A stretch of 64,000 nt of DNA from Eonycteris spelaea (GCA_003508835.1 PUFA01000144.1:4898001-4962000); one strand, 5' to 3'. Counted from the stretch's first letter, positions 11,901 to 20,950 are shown. Notes: a model not told the origin generated them from the sequence alone. A program made the numbers and translations.

Positions 11901-13630
11901 GAATAGAAGTACACCCACCCTTTGATTTACGCTGATTATTTGTTCCACGCGTCTTCTTTTTACATAGAAGAAAACTACAGAAAAAGAGTCCACCAGTACA
12001 AAAAAAAGTACTAGAGAAATAGGCCAATATTAGTCATAAAAATATTTATTTCACATGTTTTCACAAAAAAATGCTAATGAAAATTCAGAAAAACTAAAAG
12101 TTTATTCGCTGTTGGTGCCTATACTATAATCTAAAGTAGTCAACCTTCTCTTTTTAACTGGCACAAAGTGTCACTGTCTTCAGGGCATGAAATATTTGGA
12201 AGTACTACTTCAGTTTCATTGCTTATGTTTATATTTTTTAGGCGATCTTTTTCCAACCCCATCTTTTGCTAAGTTTTCATAAATTTTTCGATATTCATTA
12301 CATTTTTTAAAATCTTTTTGAAATTTTATGGCTTGTTAGATGTTTGGATCAATATCTGGAATTGCAGTTTCCGGTTTTGTGGCCAATAGAAGAGCTTTGT
12401 AAATATTTTCCGCAGTGAATAAAACTAGTTCAAGGTCACCGCCATATTCATCAACAGGAGAGGCTTCAATATTAAATGAATTAGTTCATCATCAGTTAAT
12501 TTTGATAAACCAGTAATTTGTTAATATCATTCACATTCAAATTGTCAGACTCTTCTTGAAATTTATTTAATAAATTAATAATGCCAGTTAATCCCTCTTC
12601 AGTTTTTGGAACCAGATTCCCTGGTGCAACCAGTTCTTGCCATATTGCTTTCCAGCAAGCATTTAAAGCTGACAGCTTTATATCATTCAAAGCTAAAGCA
12701 ACATTCTTGATACAACGTAAAATTGTGTATCTATTCCAGCCTTCTTTAACTGTTAAGTGGTTCATTATCTTCAAGTTTATTTAAAATATTAAAATTTTGT
12801 TTAACATAATTAATCTTAAAGGTGGAGATAATGCCTGATCTCAAGTTTGGATAGAGGAAGTTGTATTTGGTGGCAAATATACAACTTTTATATTTTGGGT
12901 GTTCTAAATTATGTGGATGATCCAGGTGCATTATCTAAAAGTAAGAGTATTTTAAAAGGAAGACATTTTCCTTCATATAGTTTTCATCTTCTACAACGAA
13001 ACATTTGTAAACCAATCCAAAAAACATCAGTAGTCTCCTATGCTTTTTTATTTGCCATCCAGTGAATGAGATCATTAACAATTGTGTGCTAGTATTAGTT
13101 CTTTGTACGTTGCTGAGTTAAACTATTGTTTTCAGAAAGAGTAATCACCAATAATGAAAAAGAACCACATAAATGGAAACTGCGTATAAAAAGTACACAT
13201 AAATGGAGGGAATATTTACTGCGAATAAAAACCTCACATAAAAAAAATAAAATAAATCGAGGGACAGGTGTAATTGATATTGATTATAAATCATCTTAAA
13301 CACCTCGGGAAGTATTTTTTATGTAATTACCATAGTTTCTGTAGCTGAGGAAGATAAAGCACACTGGAAGGTAGAACCACACTGGTCTCCAGCGATGTAT
13401 GTTCTGGGGTAAAGACTAACCTGTCCTGCCTGATAGCAAAAAGTTTCTAACTTCTTTTCTGTCTTCTTTTTCTTCCACAGAAAGTGACCAATCAACTCTT
13501 GGGGAGAAAAGTTCCCTGGGATTGACATAAGATTATTTTCCCCAAAGCCTTGGAATTTTATTTTGTCAACCTGAAGAAGCATAATCTTTACTTTTATGAG
13601 TTTGGTTTAATAAAACTAACTTTTGTCTAT
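1..13630 (+). CDS. ALMS1: ALMS1, 3' part of the gene (last seven coding exons, 3'UTR)
   Basis: This is the 3' end of ALMS1, a very large centrosome and basal-body protein needed for cilium maintenance. Seven exons with AG/GT borders join in compatible phases: 1868-1982, 2985-3188, 3514-3742, 4433-4616, 5587-5650, 11089-11188 and 13481-13525. The last four encode the ALMS motif, a C-terminal module shared by ALMS1, C10orf90 and CEP295 that targets the centrosome. Recognisable stretches are [31 protein letters not shown] and the terminus [10 protein letters not shown]10orf90 is excluded by the neighbours: NAT8 and TPRKB follow, as in human 2p13.1. The rest of the gene lies left of the window. 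Exon 3514-3742 has a one-base deletion that breaks the frame, discussed separately. Confidence 0.93.
480..537 (+). repeat. MIR SINE 3' end fragment
   Basis: The stretch with GTACACAGTAGGTGCATAGT and AAATATTTGTTG resembles the 3' end of the mammalian MIR family in sense orientation. Short and diverged. Confidence 0.5.
538..1867. other. ALMS1 intron without recognised features
   Basis: AT-rich intronic sequence. There is a pyrimidine and G/T-rich run at about 1540-1637 ending in a poly-T stretch, possibly an antisense poly-A tail. No further exon of ALMS1 was recognised. Confidence 0.5.
1868..1982 (+). CDS. ALMS1: ALMS1 coding exon (seventh from last)
   Basis: The exon is preceded by a pyrimidine tract and TAG and followed by GTAAAT. 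It opens in phase 0 with [18 protein letters not shown] and ends after one base of a Gly codon that is completed by the next exon. It is serine-rich low-complexity sequence, as expected for this part of ALMS1. Confidence 0.85.
2055..2690 (+). mobile_element. L1 LINE fragment, 3' end
   Basis: The sequence follows the usual L1 ORF2-end and 3'UTR order in sense: CCTATCAGATTGGCAAAAAT, a TTGGAAGTACAATCC-like block, GATGTCCATCAGTATCC, then an AT-rich tail. Many stops; an old 5'-truncated copy. Confidence 0.7.
2985..3188 (+). CDS. ALMS1: ALMS1 coding exon (sixth from last)
   Basis: The acceptor CCCCTCAG and donor GTGAGT flank 204 bases that stay open in the frame set by the previous exon. It encodes an acidic and serine-rich segment ([11 protein letters not shown] ... 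KNKQSCCE). It ends in phase 1, which fits the next exon. Confidence 0.87.
3331..3360 (+). repeat. G-rich run in an ALMS1 intron
   Basis: A purine-rich stretch with a long G run and several GGG blocks. It could form a G-quadruplex on the plus strand and is a likely place for length errors in sequencing. Confidence 0.6.
3514..3742 (+). CDS. ALMS1: ALMS1 coding exon (fifth from last), with a 1-base deletion
   Basis: The acceptor is CCTATAG and the donor GTACAG. The 5' half reads [11 protein letters not shown] in the incoming frame. From about 3590 the ALMS1 sequence continues one frame over, reading [18 protein letters not shown] and ending FVRASLQ. The exon is 229 bases and would need 230 to keep phase, so exactly one base is missing near GGCCTGGTATC at about 3583-3593. 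As printed, the incoming frame meets TAA at 3613-3615. Assembly error is more likely than a real null allele, but the sequence alone cannot decide. Confidence 0.85.
4433..4616 (+). CDS. ALMS1: ALMS1 coding exon, start of the ALMS motif
   Basis: The acceptor CTTCTCAG and donor GTGCGT flank an open exon in phase 0. It encodes the first half of the ALMS motif, including [18 protein letters not shown], a basic helical stretch with VQERKLQ, and PICPLPKR at the end. This is the most recognisable ALMS1 exon in the window. Confidence 0.92.
4983..5048 (+). repeat. (AGT)n microsatellite
   Basis: About 22 tandem AGT units with one imperfect unit near 5020, between ALMS1 exons and beside a MIR copy. Confidence 0.95.
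5080..5265 (-). repeat. MIR SINE, antisense
   Basis: The order CAGATGAGAAAACTGAGGC, GAGGTTAAGTACCATGCCCA, GGGATTTGAACCCAGG and GTCTGTGCTCTTAACAATTA is that of a MIR element read in reverse. The B-box of its tRNA-like head lies in the GAACCC part. Confidence 0.85.
5587..5650 (+). CDS. ALMS1: ALMS1 coding exon (64 bases)
   Basis: A short exon between TTGCTTAG and GTAAGG. It encodes [20 protein letters not shown] in the frame carried over from the previous exon and ends in phase 2. It is the middle part of the ALMS motif. Confidence 0.88.
5836..6300 (+). mobile_element. L1 LINE fragment, 3' end (diverged)
   Basis: Blocks such as CCCATTTCTAGGAATTTATC, GAATATCTCTGGAAGGATAC and AGTGGTTGCCTTCGGG follow the 3' end of old mammalian L1 in sense. 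No open frame of interest. Confidence 0.6.
6600..7470 (+). pseudogene. hAT (Charlie/FAM200-like) transposase fossil
   Basis: The open stretch at 6630-6902 and the broken continuation resemble hAT-family transposases domesticated as FAM200/ZBED genes. Visible pieces are [20 protein letters not shown], then [18 protein letters not shown], then [15 protein letters not shown]. The LSLQGK...TEFIAKEKI...AF order is typical of the central part of these transposases. Frameshifts and stops run through the rest, so it cannot make a full protein. It sits in the long ALMS1 intron. The family call is from motif memory; a profile search with hAT dimerisation and transposase models would settle it. Confidence 0.55.
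8075..8170 (-). mobile_element. L1 3'UTR fragment, antisense
   Basis: TCAGGTGTACAACATAGTGA and the following ATTAAGTGATCACC are the reverse of the common L1 3'UTR tail, preceded by a poly-T run that would be its poly-A. Confidence 0.7.
8200..8370 (-). repeat. MIR-like old SINE, antisense
   Basis: GAATCTTAAAGATCATCTGG, AAACTACAACCCAGATTGAG and the later AGTCAGGGCCAGAGTAGAG follow an old tRNA-derived SINE read in reverse. Subfamily not resolved. Confidence 0.45.
8916..8955 (+). repeat. (GTT)n microsatellite
   Basis: About 13 tandem GTT units inside the antisense L1 copy. Confidence 0.9.
9308..9334 (+). repeat. (AC)n microsatellite
   Basis: About 13 tandem AC units inside the antisense L1 copy. 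Confidence 0.9.
10150..10870. mobile_element. Old L1/L2 LINE fragments in an ALMS1 intron
   Basis: 10150-10400 and 10700-10870 resemble reversed old L1 (GTGAACATTTTCCCATATCA, CCAGAAGTAACCACTATTAG). 10400-10640 resembles sense L2 (CAAGACCCTCCACAGCCTTC, CCTCAAGTGCTATCTCTTCG). All are diverged and the borders are approximate. Confidence 0.5.
11089..11188 (+). CDS. ALMS1: ALMS1 penultimate coding exon
   Basis: The acceptor is TTCCTAAG and the donor GTCAGT. It encodes [20 protein letters not shown] followed by [13 protein letters not shown], a highly charged helix of the ALMS motif, and ends in phase 0. Reading on into the intron would stop after four codons (VSQP). The final exon at 13481 supplies the conserved terminus instead, so splicing is the better model. 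Confidence 0.9.
11912..13270 (-). mobile_element. Tigger (pogo/Tc1-mariner) DNA transposon in the last ALMS1 intron
   Basis: Terminal inverted repeats are visible: 5' CACCCACCCTTTGATTTA at 11912 and, reversed, CACCTGTCCCTCGATTTA ending at 13270. TA lies on both outer sides (11910-11911 and 13271-13272), the Tigger target duplication. The minus strand encodes decayed DDE transposase: a piece with NLEHPKY...[11 protein letters not shown] near 12750-12930 and [20 protein letters not shown] near 12650-12760, the region after the third catalytic Asp. Frameshifts and stops make it inactive. Both ends survive at a length of 1.36 kb, short for a full Tigger, so some internal loss is likely. Confidence 0.88.
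13481..13525 (+). CDS. ALMS1: ALMS1 last coding exon, native stop
   Basis: The acceptor CTTCCACAG precedes 15 codons ([14 protein letters not shown], then TGA at 13523-13525). LLGRKVPWD is the conserved C-terminus of ALMS-motif proteins. The exon lies about 210 bases past the Tigger transposon that occupies the intron. Confidence 0.92.
   Translation, partial: KVTNQLLGRKVPWD
13526..13630 (+). other. ALMS1: ALMS1 3'UTR
   Basis: Short untranslated region after the TGA. It contains a canonical AATAAA and becomes AT-rich right after it. The end point is inferred as about 15-20 bases past the signal. Confidence 0.6.
13609..13614 (+). terminator. ALMS1 polyadenylation signal AATAAA
   Basis: AATAAA lies 84 bases past the ALMS1 stop, the only canonical signal close to it, and is followed by T-rich sequence. 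Confidence 0.65.
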
Positions 13631-13939
13631 GTGTAATTTAGAAGTAGTAACCTTCTGAAAGAGTCTGGGGCAAAGTGGTAATTAAGATAATTAATGATTT
13701 AAAAGCAATATTTTCTCTACAGTAGCCTTGCCCACTGGGTCGTTTGTTACAACAATTTTATCTCTTAATTCTAGCCAAGAATAAGTCCCTTTTTGTATAT
13801 GTTTTTATACTTTTAGAAAATAAATAACTTCTCATTGTCTCATTGTAAAGCAAGCAACAGAGGGTCATTTCTTTCCCATCTGGAGATACGTTGGGAGCTA
13901 TGCAATGTCTCCCCTGAAGCGTGTAGGGAGCCTCCATCT
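13631..13939. other. Intergenic stretch after ALMS1
   Basis: AT-rich sequence with no recognised gene or repeat up to the SINE target site. Confidence 0.5.
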
Positions 13940-13958
13940 AAAAGCATCAATCAGACGT

Positions 13959-14031
13959 GGTTCCATAGTGTAACAGTTAGCATGGCTGCTTTACATGCAG
14001 AAGGTCCTGGGTTCGTGTCCCAGTGGAGCCA
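13959..14031 (+). tRNA. tRNA-Val(TAC)-derived head of the SINE, not a functional tRNA
   Basis: The 73-base stretch starts GGTTCCATAGTGTAACAG and ends CCCAGTGGAGCCA, like a tRNA-Val with anticodon TAC in the loop TTTACAT. The A-box (TAGTGTAACAGTTAG) and B-box (GGTTCGTGTCC) of the pol III promoter are readable. The acceptor stem has mismatches and it is fused to 5S sequence, so I treat it as the SINE promoter and not as a tRNA gene. Confidence 0.8.
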
Positions 14032-14040
14032 TAATCCATG

Positions 14041-14154
14041 GTCTATTGCCATGCCACCCTGAACAAGCCCGATGTCTGATCTTGGAAGCTAGCAGGGTCA
14101 GGCCTGGTTAGTACTTGGATGGGAGACCACCTAGGAAGACCAGGTGCTGTAGGC
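14041..14154 (+). rRNA. 5S rRNA-derived body of the SINE (pseudo-5S)
   Basis: It runs almost the full length of 5S rRNA, from GTCTATTGCCATGCCACCCT to GGTGCTGTAGGC. It has a short gap near GCCCGATGTCTG and several substitutions. The internal control region is well kept (AGCAGGGTCAGGCCTGG, TTAGTACTTGGATGGGAGAC). It belongs to the SINE and is not a functional 5S gene. Confidence 0.85.
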
Positions 14155-14202
14155 ATAAATAATAACAATAATAAAAAGGAAAATAAATAAAAGCATCGAT
14201 CA

Positions 14203-15830
14203 AGGGAAATGGGCTGTAAGAATGAAATGTAGCCCTTTTTTAGAAACACAGCTCAACGTGGCAAGAGCCCTATAATGGGCTTTGTGGAGAGGGTGTCTGG
14301 TTAGGGGACCCAGTGGGCATCCCCAGAGATTCCCAGCAAACGCAAGCACCTCGGGTCCAGAGCCTCTCCTCAGTCTCATCCCAGCTGCCCCAGGGGTTAG
14401 CTTTGTAGGTGGAAAGAAAGGCCGCTAGTCTTTGGTGAATTTTTCTCCACCCTCTTGTTTTCAGTATTGAAGCCTTAACCATTTCTCATCACACATGGAA
14501 CCATTGTTTATAACCTGGAAAACCACTTCTGAAAAGCAGGAGTGAATACCCGTGACAATGCACATAGAGCATTTAATCCTGTGATATGGAAATACAGATA
14601 AGGTAGGCGCAAAGTTACGCAGGTGAAGGTGCTAAGCAGCCTTATTCTTATTCTAAGTTCAGCAAAGCCCCAGCAGGGCAGGCGGGGCCAGTCGCCTCCC
14701 CAGAAGGCTTCCTCAGAGGCCATATCAAAGAGCAGGTTCTGCCGCCAGGCACCGCTCAGAGCTTTCAAATGGTGCCACCCAGGCTTCCTTCCCAACCCAG
14801 AAGAAGGCTGTGAAGACAGCTCAGTGGAAACGACCAAGAGTACGTGCATGAGAACTACTAGTTCCCTGTCGTGCTGGGCAAGGGAATTAACCACTTTGGG
14901 CCAGTTACCTATAAAGTGAGAGGGTTGGTATGGTCTGATCCCCCTTTCAGCTCTCAAATGCTGTGACTCTTGACATACGGGAACTTTCACAACTATGATA
15001 ACTACTATTGAGAATCCAGACAGGAAGTGATAGAGACCTGAGTCTGCAAAGAAACAGGGCAGGACGGAGTCGGATTAGGAATGATGAGTGTGATTCTCTT
15101 TACACCTTGGCTGTGTCACCCAGGCGCCTTCTCAGAGCATTAGGTTCAGGGTCTGGAAGCCATGGGTGGCAGCTGGCAGCCCTCTGCTCATAGCCCCTGC
15201 CAGAGCACACGTTTGGAATGCTACCTCGGGTGCCCTGCAGAGAACCGTGACCATCTCCACTAGGTTCATTTAAACACAAAATCTACAGACTTGTTTTCAC
15301 ATTAAGACGGTATTTTCCCAGGCCGCCAGGCGCACCTCCCCCTCCCCTGCCCCAGCACAGTCAGTGCGAAGTCAGAGCACAGCATGAGAGGCGCCGAGTT
15401 CTCACAGTGCGGTTTTCCCTGAGCGCCCTTGCAGAATCCAAGCACTGGCTTCACAAGTAATCCTAGCTCCTCTCCGAGAATCTGTTCCGCCTCCAAAGTT
15501 CAGGATGGTTCCCCTACTCTGCCTGTATAGATAGGTCCAGGCTGAGCACCTAGCAAAAGCCACAGAGTTCGCCACTTGGTGCTGTCACTCCTGTGGCCAT
15601 TAGGCCGCTCTGTCCCCACTTTCCACCAGCCACACATACCCCCATGCCAGGACCTTGGTCTGAAAATGCCTTTTCCCAGGCCTGTCAAGATCTTGAGCCT
15701 AATTTTGAAGCTAAGAACTTTTGTCAGGGAGGAAGCAGGGGAGCAGTCCTCATACTCAGGAGACACCCACCTGGTGCCATCATGTAACAGGCAGGCATCA
15801 ACTCCAGACCCCAGAAAATAACTAGGAAAG
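14203..15830. other. Intergenic stretch, mostly unrecognised
   Basis: 14870-14975 resembles an old MIR-type SINE in sense (GGGCCAGTTACCTATAAAGT, CAGCTCTCAAATGCTGTGAC). The rest holds short open frames on both strands with no familiar protein. No exon supported. Confidence 0.45.
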
Positions 15831-15834
15831 AATC

Positions 15835-15945
15835 TCCCATTAGTAAGCCCCGCAAGGGCAAGAATCGTATTTCCTTGTTCACTTTGTTTTTCCAGGGCCC
15901 AGCACACTGTAGGCACATGGGTGACTCAATAAGGATTTGTTAAAT
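15835..15945 (+). repeat. L2 LINE 3' end
   Basis: TAAGCCCCGCAAGGGCAAGA, CCAGGGCCCAGCACACTGTA and CAATAAGGATTTGTTAAATG match the order of the L2 3' end in sense. Confidence 0.75.
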
Positions 15946-16689
15946 GGCACACAGGATGATCAGTCCAGATTTGCAGCCCGAGGCTGTGGCAAAGACTTCA
16001 AAGAGATCCAATTGATAGTTTACACACCCAAATGTCATGAGGATATCTGTAAACATCTGATAGAGTTTTAGGTTGAATAAATGATAAATACTTAGAAAAC
16101 TAAACAACCAATAAAAGATCATTATCATTTCCAAGGGAAAAAATACAAAACAAAAACCTCCAAGAGAGAATAAGTAATCATAGTTTTACTACGTAGCTCA
16201 GCTTAAAATAAACAGAATATTGATGTACCCCAATTGGTGACCTAAACCACTTTGGGGAAGCTGGGGAATGGGAAGAGTTCATATTAGTGGTGGAGACATG
16301 ACCAAACCCTCCTGTTGGCTAGTCAACAGACAGACAAGACCAAAACTGAACAATCAAGAAGGAGCCACACGAGCCTATCAAAGAAGTGGAAGTAAGTGTG
16401 CACAGGGAAGTGTAAGGGCTGTTTACATCGCAAATCCTTAGAACTCTGAAATTGGTAGGTACTGTATAATTTTGACAGATTTTTAAAATATTTTAAAAAT
16501 TAGGTGAATGTGAAAAGTGAAAAAATAGAAGTAAATATAGGAGAGTATCTCTGAGACTTAAAAAATGTCTTAAGGCACACAGAATACAAACTCTGAAAAA
16601 AAAATTGATAAATTCAGTAAATAAAATATAAAAATACAAAGCACAAATGGAGAAGATAATAGCAGTATATATAACCAACAAAGGATTTG

Positions 16690-17440
16690 TATCAAAAATA
16701 CATATTTTAAAAACTAAGAGTCAAAAAAATTTAAGGCAATCTATAGGAAGATGGGCTAAATAAAACAAGCAGGCAATTTCACAAAGAGCAGACACAACTG
16801 GACTGTAAACATGAAAATCTGCTCAACTTTATTATAATCAGGGAAATGCACATTTAGAATAAAAATACCTTTTTTTTTTTTCACTCACTAGATTGGCAAA
16901 ATTTTTTAAGACTGGACTCTAAGTGTTGACAAGGATGTGGATCAAATGAAATTCACATGCCCCTTAAGGGAGTTTGTGTTCACTCTCTACAACCAACCAG
17001 CGATTCTCGGTGCGCACCAGGAAAAGGGGCACACCAGTTTTCAGCCCCAGGAAGGTACATGACAATGTTCATAATTGCAAAGAATTGAAAACAAGTCCAT
17101 GTCCTTGGACAAGGGAATGTTTAAACAGAAAGTGGTATATTCACACAATGGAATCTAGACAGAAAAGAAAATGAACGACAGCCACGCACGTCAACCTTGA
17201 TAAATCCTAGGAACAATTTTGAGTCAGAAATGGCAAACTACAGAAGAAAATTGTATGACAGCATCATTTAAAAATGAATCAGATCAATATATTGTTTAGG
17301 GATACATATGGACACATGGTTTTAAGATGATAGGTAGATGGATGGTAAGATGGATTTCAAAAAAAACCAGAATAGTGAATACTTCTAGAGGATGATGATG
17401 GAGAAAGACATAGTTTCTTATCAAAAATAGTGCATCTCGA
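16690..17440 (+). mobile_element. L1 LINE fragment, 3' end (diverged)
   Basis: Sense L1-type blocks in order: CAGGGAAATGCACATTTAGA, CACTAGATTGGCAAAATTTT, GTGTTGACAAGGATGTGGAT, CATAATTGCAAAGAATTGAA and CACACAATGGAATCTAGACA. Decayed, with a short poly-T insertion. Confidence 0.7.
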
Positions 17441-20400
17441 AGATCGCTATGACAGTGCTGTGCGGGGCCTTTGCACTCACACCAGGGCCCGGCTGCCTCC
17501 GCAGCTGCCCGCACCACAGCCTCAGGCATGAGGTGGGCCTCCCTCCCCTCCCAGCGCCACATCCCAACTCTGGGCACGCCCAGGGAACGTGTCCCTGGCT
17601 GCCTACTGCTACCCACAGGTCCTGGGCAGGGCAGCTATGGACAGGTGACACTGGTGAGGCACAAGCAGTACTGGCAGGCAGTAAGTGTGTCAACAAAACA
17701 CTGAACCTCCAAGAGGGTTCCCCAGCCAAGAACGTGAGCTGCCCACAAAGAAGCCCAGTTACTGTCTCAGCTGAAGCACCCTATAGTCATCTACTGCAGC
17801 GGTCCCCAACCTTTTTGGCACCACAGACCCATACTCCTATGAGAATCTAATACCTGATGGTCTGAGGTGGAGCTGAGGCTAAGAGTGCTGGTGCGGGGGA
17901 GCAGCTACAAATACTGATGAAGCTTTGCAGCTACTCACCTCCTGCTGTGCCGCCCACGCGGTAACCCACAGGGAGTCATGGAAGGCATACATTATCATGG
18001 GCTTCTGTGAAGGAGGTGATCTGTAGGGAAAGCTCAAGGAGCAGAAAGGGCAGCTTCTGCCTGAGAGTCAAGTGGTGAAGTTTTTTTCAGAAAGATATGG
18101 CTGCAATATTATGAAAAACACATCCTTCACCAAGATCTGAAAACTCAAAATGTCTTCCTAACAAAAAAACATGATCAAAGCGGTGACCTAAGAATTGCTG
18201 AAGTGTTGGAGAACCACTGTGACATGGCTAGCATCCTCATTGGCACACCCTACTCCACGATTCCTGAAGTGTTCCCAAACAACCCCTGCAGCCGTAAGTC
18301 TGATATTGAGCTCTGAGATGCTGTGCTTATGAAATGGCCACCCTGAAGCATGTTTTCAATGCAAAAGACATGAATTCTTCAGTTTTCGGATTATTGAAGG
18401 AAAGCTGCCACCAGTGCGGAAAATTTATAGCCCAGAGCTGGCAGAACTGATAAGAACAACACTGAGCAAAAGGCCTGAAGAAAGACCCTTTGTTGGGAGC
18501 ATCCGCAGACAGCCTTACATAAAGCGCCAATCACCTTGGTTTTGGAGCCACAAAGGCAAATACGCCAGAAATAACATTAAAAATGGTGACTCAATTCCAC
18601 AGTTCCTGGATAAGGCTGAAACAAATCATGAAGTAGATCCCCCCAACCACTCTTCTGAGGGCTCCAAGACATTATTAATGGGCGAAGAAGACAAAGGTTT
18701 GTCCCAGGAGAAACACATGGTCAGTCATTGGTTCCTGGAAGACACCTGAGTCCACACCTGGAGACTGGACATGAGATGACTACAGAATCACTAGCCACAA
18801 TGGATAGAATGAATATTGACATCTTACCTGCAGAAAGGGACTTGAGCAATGGCTTAGTTCAAGAAAATGATCCAAGACACTTAGGTGCCTCTAATGAGCT
18901 AGAAGTTAATACAATATTTTCTCAAGTGAAGGAGAGGCTGCAGGATAACACTGGGTCGAGCACTCATCCTGGAAACCGAATTCCTACATGGTCGTCTGAT
19001 GATGTCACTGGGAAAGGAATGAGCCAGTGAAGCCTCTGCAGCCCCTAAGTAAAGACCAAAAGCCAAAGGACCGGGACCAAGTGGCTGGTGAATGTATTAG
19101 AGAAAAAGAGGACAGAATCCACCAGGTTTACAGCTACACAGCTCTGGGTCTGCACTTTTCCTGTCTCGACAATGATGGCAGGAGAAAACAGACTAAATCT
19201 AGTGGGGAAATGAGACAGTTCCAAGAGGCTACTCCTCTACTTTTGCCTTCTCTTCCCTCTGTTGAAAACGTGGATGTCACAATGACCCAAAAGGACACTG
19301 AAAGCCAAGCAGAGTGATCACTGGGTCTGTGAGCAGTTGGAGAATCAGTGAGATGTTGTCATCAACAAATCAACCATTACAGCAAGAGAGAGGAAGTGAC
19401 TAAAGCAGTCACAGGGAGACCTAGTGCCCTCAGGCCCTTCAATGAGGGGAGCTTCTCTGAATGCAGCCAGGCCAGGGGAGCCACAAGAAGGCCAGCCCAC
19501 CCCTGCCGCATGCTGAATGAAGCTTTGCTCAGGAAAGAATGCTCACACACTGTTTCTCTGAGGAGGAGTGACATGCTTCAAGTTCAACTCAAAAATCAGA
19601 GTGGGATTCCGGGAAAGGGAAAGGTTATACAAATGAAATGAGTGACTTGGTACAACTGATGACTCAGACCCTAAAACTGGACTCTAAGGACTGCTGTGAA
19701 GATCTCCCAGTGTCAGAATTTAAACTTCACCGGGATGCACTACCACTTCATGGGGAAGTTGTGGAAGAGGCGGAGGAACTCCGTTTAAAGAGCTGCCTTT
19801 AGTTATGCCAGATTCTGAAAGATCAGAATAGTAGAAGTCTTGAGAGTTGATGTAATCCATGGCCTGGAGATTCAGCTTTTAGAGCAGGTATGATCCTTTG
19901 GAAGAGGATGAATTGGAGAAAGAAGTACATTTCCGGGAGCGCATGGATGAAAAGTATATGGCTTATAGTGTGAAAGCTTGCCAGGTGAAATTTTTTGAGA
20001 AAATGTGAACTTTTGAGAATTCATTCTAATCTGCTGCCAGAGCTAAAGACCTACATTCAAAAGTTTTTGGCTTATATAGAAACAAATCTCTAATGATGGC
20101 TGGGGCCATTCACCATCTTTGTATCTCTTTGGAGTTTGTTTGTTTACTGGAAAAAAATGGAGCAGAACAGAGTAATATGAAGCAAGCTCACAAAAGAAAG
20201 AAGAAAAACTTTGGCCATCTTATTCTCTTTATGAGGAAAAATCTAAGACTTTGTTTGGTTACTGCTTACTTAGCCCTAAAACCAACAACTTTATATCTAG
20301 AGCTTTATTTTTTTAGGTACTAATTAGCTTGAATATAGGAACAGATAATATTGGATTAGAAGTTTTATATTGTACTATAGTGATAAAAGCAATAAGAGAA

Positions 20401-20950
20401 ATAAATAACACAATATGTCCAGTGATACCACTTGTCATTGCTAATAACCTTAGGTAGTAGTTGATAAATTTTTTTTAAGTTAATTCACAATTCTGGGAGT
20501 AGAGTGAAAGAATATGAAGTTGTACCTAGTACTTGAGCAATTGAATTCCTTCTTCATATATTGATGAATATTTAACATCTTATTTTCATGTAATATGCAC
20601 CTCATTTAGGGTATACAAGAATTAAAACTAAGAGATATTTTGGTTTCGTAAATCAATATGTTTTTACATGCTGGGGTTTTTTTTATATGTATTTTTCCAT
20701 TAGTGAAAACACTTCTTAAACACTAATTTCTTTTCCAATTAAGCAATTTGTAAGTAGAGTCCAGCTTCTTTTAGTTATGCTGAACATATTTGTCTCCTGA
20801 AGTTTGACTTTCTTATACATTAAGATACTGGTTGTCTTCTTATATTTTAAATGTATGACTAAATATCACATATTTTATTAGTTGTTTAATAAGGGATAAT
20901 GCCCCCCTAGGAAATAATTCTAATAAAAATCTTAATTAGTTTAAAAAATA
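17441..20950 (+). pseudogene. NEK4: NEK4 processed pseudogene
   Basis: This is an intronless, broken copy of NEK4, a NIMA-related serine/threonine kinase. The start codon position at 17589-17591 is GTG and leads into LAAYCY. Then come the glycine-rich loop (GQGSYGQVTLVRH), kinase fragments (YIVMGFCEGGDL with a stop; ENHCDMAS; SPELAELIRTTLSKRPEERP) and the long C-terminal region, which is open in pieces at 18414-18749, 18728-19030, 19027-19317 and 19348-19641. The C-terminal end is near 20005. Frameshifts and stops occur throughout and a DNA transposon interrupts the kinase domain at about 17796-17968. GC-rich sequence at 17441-17588 may be 5'UTR, and AT-rich sequence to about 20950 is probably 3'UTR. 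The parent NEK4 gene has introns, so this arose by reverse transcription. Confidence 0.9.
17796..17968. mobile_element. Non-autonomous DNA transposon fragment inside the NEK4 pseudogene
   Basis: CAGCGGTCCCCAACCTTTTT at the left end is the start of a common mammalian hAT-like element, followed by its internal blocks ATGAGAATCTAATACCTGAT and AAATACTGATGAAGCTTTGC. It separates NEK4 sequence ending HPIVIY from the continuation at GAGTCATGGAAGG, so it came in after the retrocopy. Family name not assigned. Confidence 0.65.

Larger units (their letters stand above)
13954..14188 (+). mobile_element. tRNA/5S rRNA hybrid SINE (MEG-TR type)
   Basis: A tRNA-Val-like head (13959-14031) is joined through a short linker to a 5S rRNA-like body (14041-14154) and an A-rich AATAAC/AAATAAA tail. 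Direct repeats AAAAGCATCAATCA (13940-13953) and AAAAGCATCGATCA (14189-14202), with one mismatch, flank the whole unit. So head and body were inserted together by retroposition. Hybrid tRNA/5S SINEs of this build are described from megabats, where 5S-derived SINEs (MEG-RS, MEG-RL) also occur; this is the main taxonomic clue in the window. The name MEG-TR is from memory and should be checked against the consensus. Confidence 0.85.

Noticed and set aside
11530..12027. 165-codon minus-strand frame in an ALMS1 intron
   Set aside because: No familiar domain, overlaps the end of the Tigger element, and is opposed by another frame on plus. Likely chance.
13959..14031. Functional tRNA-Val gene
   Set aside because: Stem mismatches, fusion to 5S sequence and flanking target duplications show that it is a SINE head.
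14041..14154. Functional 5S rRNA gene
   Set aside because: It has a gap and substitutions, lies within a SINE with an A-rich tail, and has no T-run terminator right after it.
14508..14990. 160-codon minus-strand frame after ALMS1
   Set aside because: It partly overlaps a MIR-like SINE and no domain or splice context supports it.
18414..19641. Novel kinase-related gene from the run of 100-codon frames
   Set aside because: They are consecutive pieces of one NEK4 retrocopy in different frames, without introns.
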